Of a stretch of 64,000 nt of DNA, positions 44,106 through 52,490 are shown piece by piece. This DNA is from a virus. The stretch is from the IMG/VR virus record IMGVR_UViG_3300027971_000044, positions 17,487 through 81,486 of that record. The stretch is one strand, 5' to 3'. The position numbers and the translations under genes are program-made. The notes beneath the pieces were generated by a model. It did no database searches. It had not been told where the DNA came from and saw only the letters and a program-made list of their open reading frames with translations. The number at the start of each line of letters is the position of its first letter. The first letter of the stretch is position 1.

Positions 44106-44290
44106 TGTGGTGTGGAAAATGTAGAGGCAGAGTCTTTGTTGACAGAGTTTTTTCTCAAAAATTACATGTAGAGTTATTTTGTATCATGTGCGGCAAACGC
44201 TGGATGTGCAATAAAGAGACGAGTGCTTTCGGAAGATGGCTAGAAAAAAAAGAAACAGCAACCTTAAAAAACTACGGTATTTTTTCTTAA
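44105..44290 (+). CDS. Zinc-ribbon small protein
   Basis: A 61-residue protein with two CxxC pairs, WCGKCRG and FCIMCGKRW, about 20 residues apart; four cysteines could bind one zinc. The rest is basic and aromatic (GRWLEKKETATLK). It is probably nucleic-acid binding. The gene overlaps the next by 55 nt, so one of the two starts could be later, though the ribbon itself lies before the overlap. Confidence 0.6.
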   Translation: MWCGKCRGRVFVDRVFSQKLHVELFCIMCGKRWMCNKETSAFGRWLEKKETATLKNYGIFS

Positions 44291-44718
44291 ACGATAAGAT
44301 ACACAAGGTAATTAAATCATCTCGATCAAAGGATGAGATAGTCGCTTGGTGCTACCCAGATAAAAAGAGAGTGATGTATTCTTACTCTCAAGTTGAAAAA
44401 TATATGGGTAAAGCTTATGCAATGAGGGATGTTTCAGCATTATTAAATAAACATACTGTTACTTTACATGATTATATTTTGGAGGGCAAGATAAAGGCTC
44501 CCCAAAAGATATATCCTATAGGAGATCCAGATAATAAGAACTGGTCTAAGTATATGTTTTGTGAGAAGGATATATTAGAGATACATGAGTTTATATTAGA
44601 TTCAGGTCATTCGGGAAATGTTCCTTCAAGAACAGAGCTCTTAGGGCTTCTCAAACACAACATTATATTGTATACTAAGACAGACAGCGGCTTCATCCCA
44701 GTCTGGAAGGCGGAGTAA
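44236..44718 (+). CDS. Putative MerR/excisionase-like DNA-binding protein
   Basis: A 160-residue basic protein. The N-terminus is Lys/Arg-rich (MARKKRNSNLKKLRYFFLND). Residues about 65-135 (YAMRDVSALLNKHTVTLHDY, then KIKAPQKIYPIG and YMFCEKDILEIHEFI) fit the helix-turn-helix plus wing of MerR/excisionase-type domains common in actinophages. It may regulate early genes or bind DNA during replication. The 55-nt overlap with the upstream ORF leaves the exact start open. Confidence 0.55.
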   Translation: MARKKRNSNLKKLRYFFLNDKIHKVIKSSRSKDEIVAWCYPDKKRVMYSYSQVEKYMGKAYAMRDVSALLNKHTVTLHDYILEGKIKAPQKIYPIGDPDNKNWSKYMFCEKDILEIHEFILDSGHSGNVPSRTELLGLLKHNIILYTKTDSGFIPVWKAE

Positions 44719-44855
44719 TGACATTCAATGCACAGTACACCCTTGAAACGGGAGCAGCAAAGAAGCGCAAGAGAGAAGAGGAAGTTGCTTACTGGAACTC
44801 GTTAAACGGTCCAGTAGTAATTAAAAGCGTTAAAGGTGATGACGATGGCGAGTAG
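44718..44855 (+). CDS. Short basic hypothetical protein
   Basis: A 45-residue ORF starting MTFNAQYTLETGAAKKRKRE and ending GDDDGE. The TAATG overlap with the previous gene and the overlap with the next start support it as real. A KKRKREEE patch is followed by an acidic tail. No family recognised. Confidence 0.5.
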   Translation: MTFNAQYTLETGAAKKRKREEEVAYWNSLNGPVVIKSVKGDDDGE

Positions 44856-44955
44856 TCGTATTGTGATTTGCCCAATTTGTAAAAAGGAATTAGAAGTTAG
44901 ATCAGATTTTGCCCATATGACATTATCTAACCATACAAATAAGGAGCATAAGTGA
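44845..44955 (+). CDS. Very short C2H2-type zinc finger
   Basis: A 36-residue ORF starting MASSRIVICPICKKELEVRS, with histidines in HMTLSNHTNKEHK. CPIC plus spaced His gives a C2H2-like finger. It overlaps the previous ORF by 11 nt and the next GTG by 4 nt, filling the only gap in this operon. Confidence 0.5.
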   Translation: MASSRIVICPICKKELEVRSDFAHMTLSNHTNKEHK

Positions 44956-45155
44956 CAACGAGAGTTAAGGTGGACTTATCGTTCACACGCAATCTAGGTA
45001 ACTACGAGAGCATTAAAATTGGTGTAGGCATTGAAGATGATCTTCGAGACGGAGAAAATGTAGATGCTGCTACTGAGAGAGTCTATAAGTTTGTTGAAGA
45101 CAAGCTTATTGAAAAGACTCGTGAGGTGGAAGAAGAATTAAAACGTGGCAAATGA
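44952..45155 (+). CDS. Hypothetical protein
   Basis: 67 residues from a GTG start overlapping the previous TGA, with AAGGAG upstream. It opens MTTRVKVDLSFTRNLGNYES, then a beta strand, then an acidic C-terminal helix. I recognise the general pattern from actinophage replication operons but know of no function. Confidence 0.55.
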   Translation: MTTRVKVDLSFTRNLGNYESIKIGVGIEDDLRDGENVDAATERVYKFVEDKLIEKTREVEEELKRGK

Positions 45156-45462
45156 GAAAGAGCCCTACGTCTTAATTGGATTGTACCTATCCTTGTATAA
45201 GGAAAGATATAACAAATCACTTACTGTAAACAAGTTTAGAGAGAAGTGGGCCATGAATGATGTTATAGAGAGCGTTGGTTTTCAACGTGCTCAGGAACTA
45301 TTAATATACTATTTCTCTACTAATAAGACAGGGCACCCATTAAATTTCTTTTATAATAACTTTGATAGAATTGATGCCTTAAATAAAGAAATTAAGAAAG
45401 ACAAGTTTAACCGTAGCATTCTATTGAATGAGACTAAGAAGATGGTGGAGGGCGAAGAGTGA
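45145..45462 (+). CDS. Hypothetical protein before DnaB; possible helicase loader
   Basis: 105 residues from a GTG start, mostly helical: YVLIGLYLSLYKERYNKSLT and VNKFREKWAMNDVIES, with a conserved-looking YYFSTNKTGHPLNFFYNNFD. Its stop overlaps the DnaB start by 4 nt. Small helical proteins directly upstream of phage dnaB sometimes load the helicase; here that is inference from position only. Confidence 0.55.
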   Translation: MANEKEPYVLIGLYLSLYKERYNKSLTVNKFREKWAMNDVIESVGFQRAQELLIYYFSTNKTGHPLNFFYNNFDRIDALNKEIKKDKFNRSILLNETKKMVEGEE

Positions 45463-46727
45463 ATACAGAAGCAACACTAATATCTGCTGTGTGCAAGAAC
45501 AAAGATATCAGCACACTACTGGCAGACAATGTAGATGAGCTTTTTACATCACATAGAGATATTTGGGAAAGCCTAAAGTCATACTATTATAAGTTTAAAG
45601 CAGTTCCTGAAGCAGGAGTTCTTATGGAGCGCCATAAAGACTTTGAGCCAGTAGAGGCTAAGGCAGAGACTGGTTACTATTTAGACATATTAAAGAATGA
45701 GTTTATCTCAAACAAACTTAAGACAATTATTATTCGTGGAGGATCTGCGCTTAAAGAAGATGCAGCATCTAGAGTTCTTGCACAAATGCAAAGCGACCTT
45801 GCTAATCTAAGCAGGTATACTAATAACGTAAGAGATTTAGATATTGTTGATGTTGAAAATGCTGCACGACATTATCAAGCAGTCAAAGATCGTTCATCTA
45901 TAATGGGCGGAGCCCCTGGTATTCTAACTGGATTTGAAGCAATTGATAAAGCATATCCAACAGGAATGGCACCAGGACATTTAATTGTTGCAATTGGTTG
46001 GCCAGGAAAAGGAAAGACATGGTTTACCGCTTACCTTGCATGCAAGGCATGGGAACAAGGATTTAAGCCAATGATTGTTTCTCTTGAAATGTCTCCAGAG
46101 AATATGCGTGACCGTATATTTACAATGCTTGGTTCTGGTATATTTCGTGCAAGTGATTTGTCAAAGGGCGATATTAATATTGATGACTTCCGCAACTGGG
46201 GAAACAAAAGGTTTGAGGGAAAGAATAGTTTTGTCCTCATTTCGAATGAGGGTGCATCAGAAGTTACTCCTGCAACTATTCAAGGTAAGATAGATCAGCA
46301 TAAGCCAGACTTAGTTATTCTAGATTATCATCAGCTATTTAATGATAACAAGCGTTCACACTCTGAAGTAGAAAGAAATAGAAATGTTTCTCGTGAGTTT
46401 AAAATGCTTGCAGTATCAAACAATATCCCAATTATTGACATTACTGCTGCAACAGCAGATGATATCTCTGATCAAGATAATCCGCCAATGATGAGCCAAG
46501 TTGCTTGGTCTAAAGCAATTGAGTATGATGCTGACATGGCGCTGGCCGTTCACAGATACCCACAAACTAATATGATTGAGATCGTCTCTCGAAAGAATAG
46601 ACACGGTCACGATTTTAATTTCTATCTAGACTGGGATATCAACCGTGGTATCGTCAAAGAAATTTATGAGAATCCATTCCAAAAAGATGAACCACAAACA
46701 GATAAAAAGATTTCAAGTAAGGGTTGA
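45459..46727 (+). CDS. dnaB: Replicative DNA helicase, DnaB family
   Basis: 422 residues from a GTG start. A helical N-terminal domain (1-130) precedes a RecA-type ATPase. Walker A is GWPGKGKT (180-187), Walker B LVILDY (285-290); the DnaB-typical MIVSLEMSPENMRDR and a late SRKNRHG arginine/lysine motif are present. It unwinds DNA 5' to 3' ahead of the DnaE polymerase encoded here. The primase gene follows after one small overlapping gene, so helicase and primase are made together. Confidence 0.92.
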   Translation: MNTEATLISAVCKNKDISTLLADNVDELFTSHRDIWESLKSYYYKFKAVPEAGVLMERHKDFEPVEAKAETGYYLDILKNEFISNKLKTIIIRGGSALKEDAASRVLAQMQSDLANLSRYTNNVRDLDIVDVENAARHYQAVKDRSSIMGGAPGILTGFEAIDKAYPTGMAPGHLIVAIGWPGKGKTWFTAYLACKAWEQGFKPMIVSLEMSPENMRDRIFTMLGSGIFRASDLSKGDINIDDFRNWGNKRFEGKNSFVLISNEGASEVTPATIQGKIDQHKPDLVILDYHQLFNDNKRSHSEVERNRNVSREFKMLAVSNNIPIIDITAATADDISDQDNPPMMSQVAWSKAIEYDADMALAVHRYPQTNMIEIVSRKNRHGHDFNFYLDWDINRGIVKEIYENPFQKDEPQTDKKISSKG

Positions 46728-46986
46728 GTTTGCTGACGACTCTGGTATACCTAGATTAAAATACCAGTACGAAAGCATGCTTACTCACGACATGAGGAGC
46801 AAGGGCTATGCAAGAGTACTTGACATAGATACTAACTTTTCGGTACAATTTGACGGACAAACGTGGGTGTTCTTAATGACACTTTACGGAGTATATATAG
46901 GAAAGAAGCAAGCATGGCTATCAGAGGGCATAACGCAAGGAAAGTTAATTCCACGCAGTATGCGCCAAACCATATCAAGTCTATAA
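46687..46986 (+). CDS. Small protein overlapping helicase and primase genes
   Basis: 99 residues from an ATG 41 nt inside the end of dnaB, in another frame. It opens MNHKQIKRFQVRVEFADDSG and contains RVLDIDTNFSVQFDGQTWVF, a beta-type sequence of normal composition. The last 73 nt overlap the primase. The large overlaps at both ends are unusual here, but the middle (46728-46913) has no other coding frame, which supports it. Confidence 0.55.
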   Translation: MNHKQIKRFQVRVEFADDSGIPRLKYQYESMLTHDMRSKGYARVLDIDTNFSVQFDGQTWVFLMTLYGVYIGKKQAWLSEGITQGKLIPRSMRQTISSL

Positions 46987-47912
46987 TTAAAAATCTAGGC
47001 TTAGATATTGTGGCAGAACCAGGTAATGAGGTTATGTTTTACTGCCCATTTCATTCTAATAGACATACGGCAAGCTGCTGCATAAACAAATCTACAGGGG
47101 TTTGGCTATGCTTTAATCCATCATGCGGAGAGTCTGGAACATTAGTAGAACTAGTAAGACGTGTATTGCACAAGAATGATTTTGAAGCCATTAGATTTAT
47201 AGGGGCTCAAGAAAAAGAAGCTCTAGATAATTTTGATGAGATCATGGCTGGTATATTAGAAGACAAGCCAGACTTTGAAGAGTTCTCAGAAGAGACACTA
47301 AAGGGTTTATATAATGGATTAGTTAATTCTGAAAAGGCTAAAGATTATTTTAAATCAAGAGGAATAGAGATGTCTTCAATGACACATTTTTCTTTGGGAT
47401 ACTCCGAAAAACAAAATATGGTTACTGTTCCAGTTCATAGCCCAGACGGCACACCAATTGGAATTGTAGGAAGATCAATTGAAGGAAAGTCTTTTAAGAA
47501 TAGTACAAACCTGCCAAAGAGCAAAACGTTATTTAATGTACATCGTGCCAAAAGAATTGGCAGCAATGTCATAGTTGTGGAGTCTAGCTTTGATGCAATC
47601 CGTGTGCATCAGGCTGGGTTTCCAAATGTTGTTGCTACGCTTGGAGGCTTCTTGTCAACCGAGCAGCATAAACTTTTAAATAGATATTTTAATAAGGTAA
47701 CCGTAATGACAGACGCAGATTTGGCTGGCAGAGAGCTAGGCTTGAGCATAGCCAATAGATTAAAGAATAAAGACCTCTTGTGGGCTTCGTACGAATATGG
47801 TAAGATATACCCACATGATGCAAAAGATGCTGGTGATATGACTGATGAAGAAATTAAAATCTGTATTAAAAATGCAGTATCAGACATAGAATACAGATCT
47901 TGGAACCCATAA
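46914..47912 (+). CDS. DNA primase, DnaG-type (zinc finger plus TOPRIM)
   Basis: 332 residues from the ATG at 46914, with GGAAAG 7 nt upstream; an in-frame GTG 51 nt earlier has no site. The CHC2-type zinc motif is Cys44, His47, Cys66 and Cys71 (FYCPFH ... LCFNPSCGE). TOPRIM motifs follow: VVESSFDAIRV near residue 222 and TDADLAG near 266. It lacks the C-terminal helicase-binding domain of cellular DnaG. It makes RNA primers for the phage replisome. Confidence 0.9.
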   Translation: MAIRGHNARKVNSTQYAPNHIKSIIKNLGLDIVAEPGNEVMFYCPFHSNRHTASCCINKSTGVWLCFNPSCGESGTLVELVRRVLHKNDFEAIRFIGAQEKEALDNFDEIMAGILEDKPDFEEFSEETLKGLYNGLVNSEKAKDYFKSRGIEMSSMTHFSLGYSEKQNMVTVPVHSPDGTPIGIVGRSIEGKSFKNSTNLPKSKTLFNVHRAKRIGSNVIVVESSFDAIRVHQAGFPNVVATLGGFLSTEQHKLLNRYFNKVTVMTDADLAGRELGLSIANRLKNKDLLWASYEYGKIYPHDAKDAGDMTDEEIKICIKNAVSDIEYRSWNP

Positions 47913-47965
47913 TAAAAACAAACTAAAGATGGATATACACCATCAACTATATGAAATGAGGAAAC

Positions 47966-48634
47966 ATGGGAATAGTAAAAGGGTTAAAAGACCTTAACAA
48001 AGTAATGGACAAGCCACAGTCTTCAGGTGGAGACGGTACAAAGGCTCGTTGGGTTAAGTTAGAGGATGCAGAAAGTGTTAAAGTTCGCTTTCTTCAAGAA
48101 CTTGATCCAGACTCACCTACCTATAATGAAAAGCTAGGTCTAGGATTTATTGCAGTAGAACACACAAATCCAAAAGACTATCGTCGTAAGGCTCTATGCA
48201 CAATGGACGATCAAGGCAAGTGTTACGGTTGCGAACAACACCGCAAGGACTATAAGGCAGGATGGAAGGGTCGTTCACGACTTTACATTAATGTTCTTAT
48301 TGATGATGGCAAAGAAGATCCTTATGTAGGAATCTTGTCTCAGGGTTCAAGTGGAAAAACAATCACACCAACACTTATCGAGTACGCTGGAGAGATGGGA
48401 AGCATTACTAACCTAATGTGGCGCATCAAGCGTACTGGTACAAAGACAGACACAAGTTACACAATTATCCCACTTGCAAAAGATGAAACACCATTTGATG
48501 GTTCATCACTTGAGCTTTATCAGCTTGAGGATACAGCAGTGCGTGACATGCCATACACCGAGCAAGAAGCATTCTTTGCTGGTGAAAACAGTAATGGCGA
48601 AGAGTCTACTTCATCAAGTAGCGTAGACTGGTAA
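47966..48634 (+). CDS. gp32-like single-stranded DNA-binding protein (putative)
   Basis: A 222-residue protein. The centre has a zinc-like cluster, EHTNPK then LCTMDDQGKCYGC (C-x7-C-x2-C), followed by KGRSRLYINVLIDDG. This is the arrangement of T4 gp32-type cores. The C-terminus is acidic and Ser-rich, ending SSSSVDW, as in SSB tails that bind partners. It lies between primase and polymerase. A second, bacterial-type SSB is encoded at 53971, so roles may be divided. The assignment is by pattern, not full alignment. Confidence 0.65.
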   Translation: MGIVKGLKDLNKVMDKPQSSGGDGTKARWVKLEDAESVKVRFLQELDPDSPTYNEKLGLGFIAVEHTNPKDYRRKALCTMDDQGKCYGCEQHRKDYKAGWKGRSRLYINVLIDDGKEDPYVGILSQGSSGKTITPTLIEYAGEMGSITNLMWRIKRTGTKTDTSYTIIPLAKDETPFDGSSLELYQLEDTAVRDMPYTEQEAFFAGENSNGEESTSSSSVDW

Positions 48635-48657
48635 TAGGTTAAGAGGCGGAGAGTTAA

Positions 48658-51600
48658 ATGAAATTTACACACTTACATGTGCATTCCTACTATTCTTTAA
48701 TGGATGGGCTTAACTCTCCCCTTGAACTTGTTCAGGCAGCAAAAGCGGCGGGGCAAACAGCAATAGCAATTACAGATCATGGAACATTATCATCACACCG
48801 TGAAATGCAAATTGCATGTAAAGAAGAAGGCATTAAGCCAATCCTTGGAGTAGAGGCATACATATCTCCAACAGATAGATTTGATAAGTCTTCAAAGACA
48901 GATAAATCTATTCAAGCATATAACCACATAATCCTATTGGCAAAAAACAAAAAGGGATTAGAGAATATCAATACTCTCCAAGAGCTTGCTTGGAACGAAG
49001 GCTTTTACCATAAGCCAAGAATTGACAGAGAGGTTTTAAATGATTATAGCGAAGGTGTTATCGTTCTCAGCGGATGTCTTAATGGACTCATTAGTAAGGC
49101 TATCGATAAAGGTAACATGGAGGAAGCAGAACTTCTTCTCAAAGGCTTTAAACAAACTTTCGGACAAGATTTTTACGTGGAAGTGCAATCACATAACCCT
49201 GTGGAGATCAACTCCGCCCTTCTAGAATTAGCAGACAAACTTAAAATTAAGGCGGTGGCAACAGGAGATGCCCACTTTGCTAAAGAAGAAGATAGAGTCC
49301 TAGAAGAGGCAATGCTTATATTATCAACATCCCCCAAGATGGATAAGGATGCTGACTTTGAAATGTCTAGACAGATTAAAGATATTAATGAAAGATTAAA
49401 TTACTTATATCCAGACCGTAGAATATCCTTTCAGGACTACAATTTATTTATTCAATCAAGGTCTGAAATTGAAGCTGACTTTAATAAGGCTGGAATTACT
49501 CGTACAGATATATATGATAATACTATGGAGATTGCTAAGAAAATTGGAGAATACGATTTTAACAGTGGTTTAGACCTACTCCCTGTACCCAAGACGGATG
49601 CCGACCAGAAACTGGCTCAGATGGCCTCTGAAGGCCTTAAAAGGCTAGGTTTGGCAGAGTCTCAAGTCTACATTGATAGGCTTAATGAGGAGTTATCTGT
49701 AATTAAAGATAAGTCTTTTGCCTCCTATTTCTTGGTTGTTGCAGACATGATTAACTGGGCAAAGGAAAATAATATTAGGGTAGGTCCAGGTCGTGGATCT
49801 GCCGCTGGCTCGCTGGTATGTTATTCGCTAGGAATTACAGATGTAGACCCAATTAAATATGATTTATTGTTCTTCCGTTTTATTAACCCAGAGCGTAATG
49901 ATTTCCCAGATATTGATACAGACTTTGAAGACCGCCGTCGTAAAGAAGTTAAAGACTATTTAAAGAAGAAGTTTAAGCACGTTGCATCTATTTCTACATA
50001 CACTTACTTTAAAGATAAGGGTGTAATTAGAGATGCTGCTCGTGTATTTATGGTTCCACTTTCAGATGTTAACCGTGCAATGAAATCTATTGATACCTTT
50101 GAGGATTTTGTTGATTCACCAAACACTAAAGAGTTTAGGGCTAAGTATCCTGAAGTGCTGTGGCTGGCAGATAGACTTCGTGGAAGAATTAGATCTGTTG
50201 GAGTACACGCTGCAGGTGTTGTAGTTGCAAAAGATGATTTGAGAAAGTATGCTCCTGTTGAATCAAGAGCTGATGCAAGTGATTTAGTATCAGGTAGAAT
50301 TCCTGTCGTCGCATACGACATGGACACGGTTGCGGATATAGGTCTTATTAAACTAGATGCACTAGGACTTAAAACCTTATCTGTAATTTCAGATACCCTT
50401 GCTTCAATTAAAAGGCGTTCAGGCAAAGATATTAATCTTTCCGAGTTAAGACTTGATGATCCAGATGTTTATAAGGTTCTAAGCGAAGGCTATACAAAGG
50501 GAGTGTTCCAAGCAGAAGCAACCCCATATACTAATTTGCTAATCAAGATGGGTGTAGATAAATTTGAAGATCTTGCTGCATCAAACGCATTAGTTCGTCC
50601 AGGCGCTATGAATACAGTAGGTGCTTCTTACATTAAGCGTAAACACGGTAACGAAGCAGTTCAGTTTATTCACCCAATTATGAAGCCCTTTACCGAGAAT
50701 ACATATGGTGTTATTATATATCAAGAGCAGGTTATGCAGGCATGCGTACACCTCGGTGGTATGACTTGGTCAGAGGCTGATAAGGTCCGCAAGATTATTG
50801 GAAAGAAGAAAGATGCAAAAGAGTTCGACCAGTTCAAGGATCGCTTTATTGATGGGGCTTCAAAACACATTTCTAAGAAACAAGCCGAAACGCTCTGGCA
50901 TACTTTTGAAGCGCATGCTGGTTATTCTTTTAACCGCTCCCATGCTGTTGCTTACTCTATGCTTAGTTATTATACTGCTTGGCTTAAGTTTTATTATCCA
51001 CTTGAGTTCATGTTTTCGATTCTTAAAAATGAAAATGACAAGGACAAAAGAACAGAGTACCTGATTGAGGCTAAGAGATTAAAGTTAAGTATTAAGCTTC
51101 CACATGTCAACGAGTCTGATGTATTCTTTTCCTTAAAGGAAGACTCAATTAGATTTGGTCTTGGAGAAGTAAAGTTTATTTCAGATAGTATCGCAAACAA
51201 AATTATTGACCAAAGACCATTTATTTCTTACTCAGAGTTTATTGACAAGGCTTCTAAAAAAGGTAGTGGAATCAATAGCCGTGCTATCTCTGCTTTAAAT
51301 GCAATTGGCGGAGCGGCATTCCCAGACAATCCAAGAAGCGGAAATGAAAAAGATAGTTACTATGAGTATTTAGGTATACCTACATTTAACCTAGAAGGAA
51401 TTCCACCACGTATTAAATCGCAAGCAAGACCAATTGAAGAGTTTGAAGATCTAGGTTCATTTGTTATGTTTGGTATGGTTAAATCAATTAAGCGTGGTAA
51501 TGGCTGGGCACGTATTGAGTTAGTAGATGAGACTGGATCTATTGGTCTATTTCATACAGAGCAAACTCAAATAGAGACTGGCCAGATGTATTTCATTCTT

Positions 51601-51927
51601 GTGGGTGATAATAGAATTGCTCGTTATGTAAAGGTTAGTGAGATTGATCCAACAGGGTCTAATTCATTTGTAGACTATTTATACAAAAAAGAATATGACC
51701 TTGAAGAAGACGAGTATGTTGTAGTAGACTTTACTCCGTATGTAACAAAAGCTGGCAAGACAATGAGCCATATAGTTCTTTCAAATGCACAAAAAGAATT
51801 AACTAGAGTAATTGCTTTCCCTACAATGTATAAGATGTCTTTAGCTAAAATGCGAGAAGGCATGAAGTGTAATGTTGTTCTATCCACCTTAGATGATGGA
51901 ACATTAATGGTAAAGGAAATAAAATGA
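48658..51927 (+). CDS. dnaE: DNA polymerase III alpha subunit (DnaE)
   Basis: A 1089-residue, full-length protein with GGCGGAGAG upstream. The PHP domain at 1-200 opens HLHVHSYYSLMDG with ITDHGTLSS. The C-family palm has GPGRGSAAGSLVCYSLG near 380, catalytic PDIDTDFED near 418 and the third Asp in LIKLDALGLKTL near 565. Fingers follow, with HAGYSFNRSHAVAYSMLSYY, and an OB-fold near 955 (ARIELVDETGSIGLFH). It should be the phage replicative polymerase. A C-family rather than A- or B-family enzyme is known in some actinophages. Confidence 0.95.
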   Translation: MKFTHLHVHSYYSLMDGLNSPLELVQAAKAAGQTAIAITDHGTLSSHREMQIACKEEGIKPILGVEAYISPTDRFDKSSKTDKSIQAYNHIILLAKNKKGLENINTLQELAWNEGFYHKPRIDREVLNDYSEGVIVLSGCLNGLISKAIDKGNMEEAELLLKGFKQTFGQDFYVEVQSHNPVEINSALLELADKLKIKAVATGDAHFAKEEDRVLEEAMLILSTSPKMDKDADFEMSRQIKDINERLNYLYPDRRISFQDYNLFIQSRSEIEADFNKAGITRTDIYDNTMEIAKKIGEYDFNSGLDLLPVPKTDADQKLAQMASEGLKRLGLAESQVYIDRLNEELSVIKDKSFASYFLVVADMINWAKENNIRVGPGRGSAAGSLVCYSLGITDVDPIKYDLLFFRFINPERNDFPDIDTDFEDRRRKEVKDYLKKKFKHVASISTYTYFKDKGVIRDAARVFMVPLSDVNRAMKSIDTFEDFVDSPNTKEFRAKYPEVLWLADRLRGRIRSVGVHAAGVVVAKDDLRKYAPVESRADASDLVSGRIPVVAYDMDTVADIGLIKLDALGLKTLSVISDTLASIKRRSGKDINLSELRLDDPDVYKVLSEGYTKGVFQAEATPYTNLLIKMGVDKFEDLAASNALVRPGAMNTVGASYIKRKHGNEAVQFIHPIMKPFTENTYGVIIYQEQVMQACVHLGGMTWSEADKVRKIIGKKKDAKEFDQFKDRFIDGASKHISKKQAETLWHTFEAHAGYSFNRSHAVAYSMLSYYTAWLKFYYPLEFMFSILKNENDKDKRTEYLIEAKRLKLSIKLPHVNESDVFFSLKEDSIRFGLGEVKFISDSIANKIIDQRPFISYSEFIDKASKKGSGINSRAISALNAIGGAAFPDNPRSGNEKDSYYEYLGIPTFNLEGIPPRIKSQARPIEEFEDLGSFVMFGMVKSIKRGNGWARIELVDETGSIGLFHTEQTQIETGQMYFILVGDNRIARYVKVSEIDPTGSNSFVDYLYKKEYDLEEDEYVVVDFTPYVTKAGKTMSHIVLSNAQKELTRVIAFPTMYKMSLAKMREGMKCNVVLSTLDDGTLMVKEIK

Positions 51928-52139
51928 CAGACGACATAGAAGGCCTAGTCACTTCAATTAATATGAACCAGGTTCTGGTTGCTATTCTTGAAGAGCATGG
52001 CAAATTAGCTGTACCGACATTAAGATTTTTAGATGTCAATGTTAGCAATAAGGAATTAGTAATAGATTATGACGAGACAGTCCCGTCATTTACTTTTAGT
52101 TTAAGGGAAAAAGATGCAGTCGGATCAGATTCTAACTGA
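51924..52139 (+). CDS. Hypothetical protein
   Basis: A 71-residue protein starting MTDDIEGLVTSINMNQVLVA, then ILEEHGKLAVPTLRFLDVNV. An N-terminal helix precedes beta strands. The start overlaps the polymerase stop (ATGA) and its end overlaps the MazG-like gene by 26 nt. No function recognised. Confidence 0.55.
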   Translation: MTDDIEGLVTSINMNQVLVAILEEHGKLAVPTLRFLDVNVSNKELVIDYDETVPSFTFSLREKDAVGSDSN

Positions 52140-52461
52140 GTATGGCCTAGACGCTCTGTCTGCTATTCTTCATGAAATTGCAATAGAAAAAGGATTTTGG
52201 GATGGAGAATATAACCACGACAAGATTGGTAACAAATTAGCTTTAGTTCATTCTGAAGTAACTGAAGTTCTAGAAGCAATTAGAAAGTCAAAGGGAAGCG
52301 AAAGTATTGTAGAAGAAATGTCTGATGTAATTATCAGACTATTAGATATTTATGCAGCAATGAGAAATGAAGAGCAAGTATTACATAGCCTAGATGAAAT
52401 TCTAGAAAAGAAAATTAATATAAATAAGGAACGCCAAAGGCTTCACGGAAATTTATTTTAA
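52114..52461 (+). CDS. MazG-like nucleotide pyrophosphohydrolase
   Basis: A 115-residue all-helical protein. LALVHSEVTEVLEAIRKS supplies the ExxE pair, and VEEMSDVIIRLLDIYA the ExxD-type second half; the two acidic helices bind Mg2+ and the NTP phosphates. It hydrolyses NTPs or dNTPs to monophosphates and may adjust nucleotide or ppGpp pools. Position between polymerase and RecA fits a nucleotide-metabolism role. Confidence 0.8.
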   Translation: MQSDQILTEYGLDALSAILHEIAIEKGFWDGEYNHDKIGNKLALVHSEVTEVLEAIRKSKGSESIVEEMSDVIIRLLDIYAAMRNEEQVLHSLDEILEKKININKERQRLHGNLF

Positions 52462-52470
52462 TGCTATACT
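52442..52470 (+). promoter_or_regulatory. Promoter with extended -10 AATGCTATACT
   Basis: TTCACG (52442-52447), 17-nt spacer, TGC plus TATACT (52465-52470). The 11-mer AATGCTATACT is identical at 62145-62155. It gives recA its own start. No clear Shine-Dalgarno precedes 52491 except GGAAAGAAAGAG. Confidence 0.5.
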
Positions 52471-52490
52471 ATAGGAAAGAAAGAGTTTAA

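Noticed and set aside
47923-47991. 22-codon ORF in the gap before the gp32-like gene
   Set aside because: It has no ribosome binding site, overlaps the start of the next gene in another frame, and its protein has no recognisable pattern.
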